Assembly: GCA_028718845.1 (NCBI GenBank)
Contig: JAQULA010000128.1
Coordinates: forward strand, 1 to 5,551
DNA: 5,551 bases
Direction: 5' to 3'
Source: Candidatus Omnitrophota bacterium
GTDB lineage: Bacteria > Omnitrophota > Gorgyraeia > B26-G9
This document shows positions 1 through 5,440 of this stretch, piece after piece. Each line of letters begins with the position of its first letter. Position 1 is the first letter of the stretch. The translations under genes and the position numbers were made by a program. Under the pieces are notes generated by a model, which was not told where the DNA came from, ran no database searches, and was given only the letters and a program-made list of their open reading frames with translations.

Positions 1-160
1 CCACGGATGTTCCGGCGGCAAGATCAGCGGCGGAACTAAGGCGTACGCCGCCGACAGAAATATCTTTTACCGAAGCCGGTTCGATAACCGTTCCCTGGCT
101 CGGGCGATGGCGCGCCGGCATGACCTGAACCAACCGGGTAAATTTCCTCTTATCATCCAT
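1..160 (-). CDS. PilZ-domain protein, N-terminal part (runs off left edge)
   Basis: The start codon is ATG at 160-158, and 53 codons are open to the window edge with no stop. The product begins MDDKRKFTRLVQVMPARHR and continues to VKDISVGGVRLSS. These match the two hallmarks of a PilZ domain: an N-terminal RxxxR (R5 and R9) and, about 25 residues later, D-x-S-x-x-G (D34, S36, G39 region). In the family these residues wrap around cyclic di-GMP, so a c-di-GMP-responsive effector acting in the cytoplasm is the likely role. The start is well supported by a strong ribosome site, AAAAAAGGAGGT (complement of 166-177), five bases upstream of ATG. The gene starts 26 nt after the stop of the GspK-like gene with no terminator between them, so the two are probably cotranscribed. 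That suggests control of a pilus, pseudopilus or secretion machine, which is inference. The C-terminal part of the domain and any fused domain lie outside the window. Confidence 0.82.
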   Translation of the reverse strand, partial: MDDKRKFTRLVQVMPARHRPSQGTVIEPASVKDISVGGVRLSSAADLAAGTSV

Positions 161-186
161 TGCCGACCTCCTTTTTTACAGCCGCA

Positions 187-2778
187 TTAGTCACCCTTGC
201 TCTGGGCAAGGATCGTTGTTCTCGGCATATAAGTTATGGTCATGTCTTCCAACACCGCAATTTCCTCATAATTCGTGGCCAGCCCTTCGATAACCGAAGG
301 GGTCGATGGATCATCGTATCCGGTATAAAAATAAACCCGGTAAATAATGCCCGGATAGGTTCCGGAATCGATAAAACCGCCGCAGGCTTGTAATGCTCCG
401 GCCGGATGAATCGCCCCGGGTGCGGGAGCAGTATGCACGCTTTCTCCGGAAGTAAAATTTGTGCTGATATAGACCCGTTCGGTATCCCCGGGGATATAAC
501 CGGCCACGGCATTGGGCGAAACGGAAACCCCGGCGGAAATCGTCCCCCATTCAAGCGTATTCCAGTCGACTATTTCCGTGGGGTCGAAGGTACTCGATGT
601 ATATACCCCCCGTTCAGGAATAATCCGGACATCATCGAGATCAAAAAAATTTCCCATGCCCACAAAACGGATCAGCCGGTTCTGCCACACCTCTACCGGT
701 TCAATCCCGGTATTGACATCCAGCGACCCCGTCCCGGTTCCGAGCGGATAATACACCGAGGCATTCAAACTCCGCTGATCCCGGCTTTTGAAACGTATGG
801 TCTTATCCGAAAAATACCCCGGCATAATGAAATCCTTTGTCCCGTCGACACCCGAATGCCCGGTCCAAAAGTAATCGTTGCAAACAATCATGAGATTGGG
901 CTTATTAAGAACATCCTTCGCTTTAACATCCGGAACCGGGGCGAAATAGATATAGCCGTTTCCGTCGTAATTTACCCACTGCCCATAGATATCGATCAAA
1001 TGGGTCAGTAAATCCTGCGTTTGCGGGAACGAACAATATATCGCCGACATATTGTCCGGGGGGATCCCAAATTGTATATGTCCGACATTCAAAAAACGCT
1101 CATGACTGTTATCGGTCGTGCTCATCGCCTGAACCTCGGCAACCGTATATTTTCCGCTGGCAATATCCGGGCAATTCAAAGCACTGGGGACCGGCGCGCA
1201 GGCCTGCCAGTCCGACTCGATGGGGACCGCCACCCAAGGCAGGTCAGTGCGAATGGTGCTTTTCGAATTATCGGTCTCTTCGATCAACCGGGCCCGCAAA
1301 GAAAAACGATTGAATTTCCATTTCGAACTATCCAGTTCCACTTTGGGAAAATAATCGACCCCGTCGACAAAGACACCGTTCGGCCAGGTACGCAGCAAAC
1401 TGTCGCCGCCTTTATTGATTTCAAATTTCTGTTCGAGGGTCAGCCAATCTCCGGTATCGGTGCCGGCAGTACCGTAATCCTCGGAAAAGTCGTCCCAGAA
1501 CCCGGGTTTGACCGAATTGGGTACCAGGGCCGAGTCCGGCACGGTGCATACCACGGACTTAAGCACGCTGTAATCCACCGGGCAACTGTCCTTCCAGGTC
1601 ACCCGCCGCGTACTCGCGTTAGCGCTGTTAAATTCATTTTTGGATGTTTCGTATATCTTCCGGTAGATACACACCGCCTGTTTAATCCGCTTGCGGGCGC
1701 CGTGATATTCCCCCAGGGACTCAATTTCATAACACCCCCCGGAATCGAAACAAAAATAAGTCGACCGCGAACGGGTTGCCGCGATTGTCGCCGCATCGGT
1801 AAAGTCATAGCGGTTGGGATCGGTATACAACAGCAGGGCGTCCAGATCGCCGGCGCTGACCGTTCCCTGGGCGAATTGATACTCCAGGAAACGCTGGAAT
1901 TCACCGCGGGCGGAAAGAAAATTTTTCACATTCGCGTCGGAGTTTTTTCCGTCGAAGGGATTGCTTGCGCGGCGGCTGATAATCGCATTAACCAAAGGTA
2001 ATGGGTCGCTGGCGGAATTGATCATCGGTTTGATAACCGCGATGAGTACCGCCTTCGACGCGGTATTCACATTAACAAATACCTTGCGGGTATGCTCAGC
2101 CGAAGGAGTCTGCCCGGACTTATTCAGCACGAATATACCGTCATCCTCATCGCCGTAAAGCGTTATATAATTCTTAATTTTATCATATATCGCCGGCCCG
2201 ACATCCGGAATCAATTTAATTTCCGATTTCGAAGCAAATTGCTCGTTAGGCAGGGTCTTGCGAAAAGGGACCAGGTTAGCGGAAAAATCCTGGGCCGAGG
2301 CGGGATTCAATCCCGCGGCCAAGGCCAGCGCCTCCAGAGTGTTTTTCATTTCGTCTTCGGCGTTCGTGTCCGGCAAAGGCGCATTAACATTGATCAAACC
2401 GGCGCAATCGACCACTTTAAGCTTATACTGTCCTCCGCCGAAATCTTCAGCCGCGCCGAAAGAAGGCAAAGCCGCGTCCTTCAGCTCAACATCGACCGGG
2501 TTCTCTTCCCCGCTGTTGCCCTGATAATACCAGGTATCGGCCACGGTATCATAGGGGTCATATTTTGCGCCGGCTGTCCCGTATTTCAATTCCTTGATCG
2601 CGTTGGCGATTCCCGCCTCGGCGATAAACTCCGCTTTTAACTGGTCGGCGTAATTTTCCGTTGCCCGCAACTCCAGGCGCGTGAACGCGGAAAACCCCAC
2701 CGCAACCAAGGCAATAACCGCGAGAATGCCTACGGCCATAATCAATGCTATGCCGGATTTTTGCGCGTCGATTTTCAT
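187..2778 (-). CDS. GspK-like minor pseudopilin with very long C-terminal extension (863 aa)
   Basis: The N-terminus is a class III (prepilin) signal. A short basic segment ending KSG9 is followed by a hydrophobic helix (IALIMAVGILAVIALVAVG, about residues 10-28), then R/E-rich amphipathic helix and AEAGIANAIKEL. Position +5 after the predicted cleavage is Met14, not Glu, as is usual in GspK/PilX-type minor subunits. GspK-core signatures follow: DCAGLINVN (124-132), a helix-hairpin-helix-like LIPDVGPAIYDKI (189-201), VNVNTASKAVL (235-245), and a closing segment near 340-372. GspK is normally roughly 300-350 aa and caps the pseudopilus tip of type II secretion. Here about 490 further residues (roughly 375-863) follow, containing DDFSEDYG (429-436), many aromatic and Gly/Asp-rich strands, and ten cysteines in the region 343-799. 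Part could be a lectin-like beta-sandwich, but I cannot assign it firmly. No Shine-Dalgarno precedes the start; see the leaderless promoter. A PilZ gene follows after 26 nt. The core assignment is fairly sure; the function of the extension is unknown. Confidence 0.85.
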   Translation of the reverse strand: MKIDAQKSGIALIMAVGILAVIALVAVGFSAFTRLELRATENYADQLKAEFIAEAGIANAIKELKYGTAGAKYDPYDTVADTWYYQGNSGEENPVDVELKDAALPSFGAAEDFGGGQYKLKVVDCAGLINVNAPLPDTNAEDEMKNTLEALALAAGLNPASAQDFSANLVPFRKTLPNEQFASKSEIKLIPDVGPAIYDKIKNYITLYGDEDDGIFVLNKSGQTPSAEHTRKVFVNVNTASKAVLIAVIKPMINSASDPLPLVNAIISRRASNPFDGKNSDANVKNFLSARGEFQRFLEYQFAQGTVSAGDLDALLLYTDPNRYDFTDAATIAATRSRSTYFCFDSGGCYEIESLGEYHGARKRIKQAVCIYRKIYETSKNEFNSANASTRRVTWKDSCPVDYSVLKSVVCTVPDSALVPNSVKPGFWDDFSEDYGTAGTDTGDWLTLEQKFEINKGGDSLLRTWPNGVFVDGVDYFPKVELDSSKWKFNRFSLRARLIEETDNSKSTIRTDLPWVAVPIESDWQACAPVPSALNCPDIASGKYTVAEVQAMSTTDNSHERFLNVGHIQFGIPPDNMSAIYCSFPQTQDLLTHLIDIYGQWVNYDGNGYIYFAPVPDVKAKDVLNKPNLMIVCNDYFWTGHSGVDGTKDFIMPGYFSDKTIRFKSRDQRSLNASVYYPLGTGTGSLDVNTGIEPVEVWQNRLIRFVGMGNFFDLDDVRIIPERGVYTSSTFDPTEIVDWNTLEWGTISAGVSVSPNAVAGYIPGDTERVYISTNFTSGESVHTAPAPGAIHPAGALQACGGFIDSGTYPGIIYRVYFYTGYDDPSTPSVIEGLATNYEEIAVLEDMTITYMPRTTILAQSKGD

Positions 2779-2784
2779 GGTTTT

Positions 2785-2813
2785 ATTATAACATATTAAA
2801 AAATTTAGGACAA
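2785..2813 (-). promoter_or_regulatory. Sigma70-type promoter of the GspK-like gene; predicts leaderless mRNA
   Basis: On the minus strand there is a perfect -10, TATAAT (complement of 2785-2790), 17 bp downstream of TTGTCC (complement of 2808-2813), which matches 4 of 6 bases of the TTGACA consensus. Counting the last T of the -10 as -7 puts +1 at 2778, exactly the A of the ATG. No ribosome site is visible upstream of that ATG (the bases are TAATAAAACC), and no other start codon lies upstream in frame close by. Together these suggest transcription of a leaderless message. The -35 touches the outer base of the upstream terminator stem. This is pattern-based; the start site has not been measured. 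Confidence 0.6.
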
Positions 2814-2848
2814 TAAAAAGGGGCAGTTATTACACTGCCCCTTTTTAT
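2813..2848 (-). terminator. Intrinsic terminator after the PEP-CTERM gene (could work in both directions)
   Basis: A perfect 15-bp inverted repeat (2813-2827 with 2834-2848) has a 6-base loop. The GC-rich core is GGGGCAGT / ACTGCCCC, flanked by A5 on one side and T5 on the other, so the minus-strand transcript ends in a U-tract after the stem. It lies 27 bases beyond the stop of the PEP-CTERM gene and upstream of the GspK-like gene, and separates the two transcription units. The symmetric A/T flanks would also allow termination of plus-strand transcription, but no plus-strand gene is present. Confidence 0.9.
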
Positions 2849-2854
2849 CAGTCA

Positions 2855-2878
2855 ATAAGCAGCATGGATGCTACTTAT
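2855..2878. repeat. 24-bp imperfect palindrome overlapping the stop codon of the PEP-CTERM gene
   Basis: The arms ATAAGcAGCAT and ATGCTaCTTAT are exact inverted complements except for one mismatched position (c opposite a), with GG at the centre. The dyad covers the TAA stop (2877-2875) and lies 6 bp from the terminator stem. As RNA it could form a second hairpin ahead of the terminator, protecting the 3' end or assisting termination. As DNA it could be a binding site. Only the symmetry is seen; either role is inference. Confidence 0.5.
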
Positions 2879-3507
2879 GCTTTTTTTCTTTTCCGGGTTG
2901 CGGAAAGCATCCCAACAATACCGGTACCTAAAAGCAGCAGGCTGCTCGGCTCAGGCACGACCGAAAAACTCAGATTATCAAAATCTGTCGGATTCGGGAT
3001 ATACTGTGTACCATCCCCGCCCTGCCATGTCCCGAACTTGATACGGGCATAGGCTGCCGTAGTCGGCGCTACTATAGCACCGCTTTGAGTCAGGTTGTAT
3101 TGATCACGGGTCAAATTCTTCAGATTCGGAGCGCTCCAGCTTGTTCCGGCAGTGCCGCCAGCTGCAGTTTTCCAGTCGATCTGAAAGAAAGAACCCCACG
3201 TTGTTCCGATCGTTTCAGTAGCTGTCGGAATATAGGACCAGCCGCTGAATTGATACGCTGTTCCTCCGGTCACGGCTACGTCCTGTCTCAACGCACCATC
3301 CCAAAAGTTTCTGGCATTGTAACTGCCACTCTGCGGATTGTCGATGACTCCAAAAATATTATTGTTGTAGTCAATCGTCCATCCCGTAATGTGGCCTTGT
3401 TCACCATCAGATTCAAAACCGCCATTAACCAAGAGATTCTGCGCATGAGCCATTGAAGGAATACTAAGTAATAATAACATACCCACTAGTGCAATCGTCT
3501 TTTTCAT
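2875..3507 (-). CDS. PEP-CTERM sorting-domain protein with CBM-like N-terminal domain (210 aa)
   Basis: From the ATG at 3507 the protein opens with a clear signal peptide (MKKTIALVGMLLLLSIPSMA, cleavage probably after AHA at residue 22). The mature part begins NLLVNGGFESDG, a start typical of beta-sandwich modules of the CBM4/9-like or DUF642-like type seen in many PEP-CTERM proteins. The body (about 24-180) is rich in W, Y, G, T and N and contains no cysteine. The end is a textbook PEP-CTERM tag: VPEP (184-187), a hydrophobic helix SSLLLLGTGIVGMLSA (188-203) and a basic tail RKRKK (205-209). In known systems exosortase cleaves at this tag on the periplasmic face and the protein is delivered to the surface or to an extracellular matrix. 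The ligand cannot be read from sequence. The gene is third in the operon, 72 nt after the preceding stop with no terminator between. A longer start is possible at 3558 (227 aa) or the GTG at 3567; the perfect ribosome site favours 3507. Confidence 0.9.
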   Translation of the reverse strand: MKKTIALVGMLLLLSIPSMAHAQNLLVNGGFESDGEQGHITGWTIDYNNNIFGVIDNPQSGSYNARNFWDGALRQDVAVTGGTAYQFSGWSYIPTATETIGTTWGSFFQIDWKTAAGGTAGTSWSAPNLKNLTRDQYNLTQSGAIVAPTTAAYARIKFGTWQGGDGTQYIPNPTDFDNLSFSVVPEPSSLLLLGTGIVGMLSATRKRKKA

Positions 3508-3511
3508 TGTT

Positions 3512-3520
3512 TCACCTCCT
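3512..3520 (-). promoter_or_regulatory. Perfect ribosome-binding site deciding the start of the PEP-CTERM gene
   Basis: The minus strand reads AGGAGGTGA, a full 9-base match to the usual 16S anti-Shine-Dalgarno, four bases before ATG 3507. It lies inside an in-frame upstream extension of the same reading frame. That extension has its own weaker site, GGGGGTG, ahead of an ATG at 3558. The stronger site, and the normal-length signal peptide that results, argue for initiation at 3507. Confidence 0.75.
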
Positions 3521-3579
3521 TTCATAATTTTTTTCAAAATCTTCATTGACTGTTTCATAATCAACACCCCCTTTTATTT

Positions 3580-4185
3580 TTATTCGTACTGGATATCATC
3601 CAAATAGAACGTACACCCTTCCGGGTTGGCCATGGAATTGGTCACCCAGCAAAAACCGCCGCTGATATAAGACAGGTCCAAATCGGTTAAATCGATGCTG
3701 AACTGCTGCCATTCGGTGGTCAGTTCCACCGGCCCGATGCTGGCTGAATCCGAATCGGAAAAAGTACCGGTCAAACCGCCCATTTTGAATTCAACGATCT
3801 GTTCCTTGCCTTTTGCGCCGCGGGCCCAGAAAGTCAGTTTTTTCGCTCCGGTCAAATCGAACCCGCCTTTTTTCTCACCCCAGTTGTTCGGCGGCCACTG
3901 CCAGTAGATACCGGCCCAGTTGGCGCCTTGTTTTCCCTCGGCGGTATAGATGATCTTTATGCAGGTTTTCCCGGAATGCGGATTCTCTTTTTCGCTCTCG
4001 GAAAACTTGATGTCCCCGTAATCACCCATCCAGCCCGATCCGACATAATGATTTTTCTTGTCACCGCGGTCAATATATACGCCAAAGCCGCTGAACTGTT
4101 TTTCCTGCGCTTTTACGATCACCGGCATAAGCATCGTGCCGATTATAGCCAGCGACAGTACTGTTAATACAATCCTTTTATTCAC
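3580..4185 (-). CDS. Secreted beta-sandwich, carbohydrate-binding-like protein (201 aa), unassigned family
   Basis: From a GTG start at 4185 the product has a normal signal peptide (NKRIVLTVLSLAIIGTMLMP, cleavage probably after VKA at residue 26). The mature part of about 175 aa looks like one jelly-roll domain. It carries an early VYIDRGDKKNHYVGSGWMGDYGDIK segment (within 36-60; key residues D39, H46, Y47, W52, D55, D58), an aromatic-rich block WAGIYWQWPPNNWG (90-103), GGFDLTGAKKLTFWARG (107-123), EFKMGG (132-137), and a closing FYLDDIQYE (193-201). The last pattern is how many CBM and galactose-binding-like folds end. Cysteines are C75, C179 and C191. There is no PEP-CTERM tail, unlike both neighbours, so it should be released or periplasmic. 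The start codon lies one base after the stop of the GH26-like gene, so translation is probably coupled. I infer a non-catalytic glycan-binding partner of that enzyme; no catalytic motif is visible and the family name is not known to me. Confidence 0.8.
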   Translation of the reverse strand: MNKRIVLTVLSLAIIGTMLMPVIVKAQEKQFSGFGVYIDRGDKKNHYVGSGWMGDYGDIKFSESEKENPHSGKTCIKIIYTAEGKQGANWAGIYWQWPPNNWGEKKGGFDLTGAKKLTFWARGAKGKEQIVEFKMGGLTGTFSDSDSASIGPVELTTEWQQFSIDLTDLDLSYISGGFCWVTNSMANPEGCTFYLDDIQYE

Positions 4186-4200
4186 ACTACCCCCTTTCCT
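4186..4200 (-). promoter_or_regulatory. Ribosome site inside the GH26 gene end; stop-start coupling
   Basis: The minus strand reads AGGAAAGGGGGTAGTGTG. The purine-rich AGGAAAGGGGG (4200-4190) encodes the last residues of the hydrolase, TAG (4189-4187) is its stop, and GTG (4185-4183) starts the next gene, with one base between. A TTG at 4221 gives a longer frame, but it would put a charged 12-residue leader before the signal peptide. The ribosome site and the signal peptide both favour the GTG. Confidence 0.7.
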
Positions 4201-5281
4201 GTTTGTTGTTTCTTTTCCCAACCATATAAACCAATCCCGTACCGAAAAGCACCAGCATGTTCGGCTCCGGGATCACGTGCGAAGTGAAATAAGGATCCTG
4301 CATCACGGTTTGGAACGCGAACAAACTGTCCGCGCTGGAATCAATCCGCCAATCAGCTTCTTTTAAAGTATTAAACCAGTAAAACGCTTCAATTTCGGAG
4401 TAGCGTTCTTTTATTGCCTGGAAGGCATTGAAAATCCATTCCGCCTTTGTCCGGGTGCCATAGGCATCCAATTCTGCCGATGCGAACTCGGCAAGCATGA
4501 TCTTCTTGTCGCCGAATACTTCCGGGTGATCGACCATAACATTATACAGATTGAAAAACAAATCATCAAAGTTCTGCCAGTAAGGATACCCGGGCAAACC
4601 GTCTTCCCCGGGATTATACCCGTCCATCCCCAGCCAATCGACATTTTCCGCGCCGGGATAATATTGTCTTAACGTTTCCAAATCCGCCGGATAACTATTC
4701 GGGGCCCAGACAAATTCAACGTTCGTCGCGTTCTGATCGCGGAAAATCTGGCGGACATGCTGCCAGGCCGCTATGTATTCCGTCGGTTTATCCTGCCAGG
4801 GGTACCAGCTCGCCGAACCGGCCACGGAAATCATTTCATGCGCGAAACGCAGCCGGATCGGATCCTGCCATTGGCGGCAATCCTGAGCAAATTTGGTGAT
4901 GTAATCGTCATATTGTCCGGCGGCAATATGACTCAAAGTATAGCTGTCGTCGGAGGCACCGCTGCGCGACCATGGTTCCCAGGTAAGATGCAGCACCGAC
5001 TGCGTATTATATCCGTCATGATAGCGGAGACCGTCATTCAATTCCTGCGTAGGAAAATCTCCGTCATTAAACGCCCAATAAACCAGGTTCGACGCGATAT
5101 GCCTGCCGGCTAAACTTTCAAAATTTTGGATATCCGCTGCGGTTGCCGCGTGATGATCGGCATTACCGACGAACGCACCGATTTCACAGGAATCGGCGAA
5201 AAGCAGCCGACAGGAAAATACCGTGCTTAAAACAACGGCTGATGCGATGAGGATTTTTTTTGTCGAATTATAATTTTTCAT
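4187..5281 (-). CDS. Glycoside hydrolase family 26-like enzyme with PEP-CTERM surface-sorting tail (364 aa)
   Basis: The catalytic region (about 33-325) carries the marks of the clan GH-A family 26 TIM barrel (beta-mannanase and related endo-glucanases). RLRFAHEM (143-150) holds the predicted acid/base Glu149, and SWYPW lies at 158-162. EFVWAPNS (189-196) matches the family's VWxPN strand, VDWLGMDGYN is at 214-223, and MLAEFAS (262-268) holds the predicted nucleophile Glu265. After HEM the residue is Ile rather than the common Asn/Gly, so substrate (mannan, mixed-linkage glucan, xylan or other) cannot be fixed. A signal peptide covers about 1-29 (cleavage probably LFA/DS). The C-terminus is a PEP-CTERM tag: IPEP (337-340), hydrophobic NMLVLFGTGLVYMV (341-354), basic GKRNNK. 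The enzyme should therefore be exported and processed by an exosortase at the outer surface. It is first gene of its operon, behind the 5385-5413 promoter. The ribosome site before ATG 5281 is weak (GTGCGGGCCG), suggesting modest or structured initiation. C32 and C135 could pair. Confidence 0.88.
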   Translation of the reverse strand: MKNYNSTKKILIASAVVLSTVFSCRLLFADSCEIGAFVGNADHHAATAADIQNFESLAGRHIASNLVYWAFNDGDFPTQELNDGLRYHDGYNTQSVLHLTWEPWSRSGASDDSYTLSHIAAGQYDDYITKFAQDCRQWQDPIRLRFAHEMISVAGSASWYPWQDKPTEYIAAWQHVRQIFRDQNATNVEFVWAPNSYPADLETLRQYYPGAENVDWLGMDGYNPGEDGLPGYPYWQNFDDLFFNLYNVMVDHPEVFGDKKIMLAEFASAELDAYGTRTKAEWIFNAFQAIKERYSEIEAFYWFNTLKEADWRIDSSADSLFAFQTVMQDPYFTSHVIPEPNMLVLFGTGLVYMVGKRNNKQERG

Positions 5282-5378
5282 CGGCCCGCACTTGTAATTT
5301 GTTTAGGTTCTCACCATTTCTTATTTCACTGCGATAACAAAACAATAAGAATGTAGTTCCCGGCGAAGTTAAAAAAGT
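5282..5378 (-). other. Predicted 5' leader of the hydrolase operon, about 97 nt
   Basis: This runs from the +1 inferred from the promoter to the base before the ATG. I find no known riboswitch pattern, no long hairpin and no good Shine-Dalgarno. The only local structure seen is a small GGT-GAGA-ACC hairpin with a GNRA-type loop (complement of 5307-5316). CGCA and TGCG segments flank it and could pair across about 35 nt. Its regulatory value is unproven. Confidence 0.35.
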
Positions 5379-5384
5379 ATGAAA

Positions 5385-5413
5385 AGTATACCATGCAGAT
5401 GTGATTTTGTCAA
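5385..5413 (-). promoter_or_regulatory. Near-consensus sigma70-type promoter of the GH26 operon
   Basis: The minus strand has TTGACA (complement of 5408-5413), a 17-bp spacer, and TATACT (complement of 5385-5390) preceded by TGG, an extended -10. Just upstream of the -35 the sequence is A+T-rich (5414-5440), as in UP elements. The predicted +1 is near 5378. It lies 27 bases after the stop of the partial gene at the right edge. The strength of the match suggests strong housekeeping-sigma transcription unless a repressor acts; no obvious operator dyad was seen. Confidence 0.8.
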
Positions 5414-5440
5414 CAATATATAACGTCTTTTTAAAAGATT

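Noticed and set aside
406..2001. Long plus-strand open frames (406-1011 and 1021-2001) opposite the GspK-like gene
   Set aside because: They are antisense shadows of a well-supported coding frame: no ribosome sites, Arg/Pro/Ile/Gly-rich low-likelihood proteins, no recognisable motif.
4757..5113. Plus-strand open frame of 118 codons opposite the hydrolase gene
   Set aside because: The opposite strand carries clear GH26 motifs in this stretch, and the plus-strand product has no recognisable features or ribosome site.
5207..5218. Possible lipobox (VFSC at residues 21-24) in the hydrolase signal peptide
   Set aside because: Phe at -2 and Arg straight after Cys are poor fits; a signal peptidase I site at LFA/DS and the C-terminal PEP-CTERM tag explain localisation better.
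5282..5378. Riboswitch in the hydrolase leader
   Set aside because: No known aptamer consensus was recognised, and only short pairings exist, too weak for a call.
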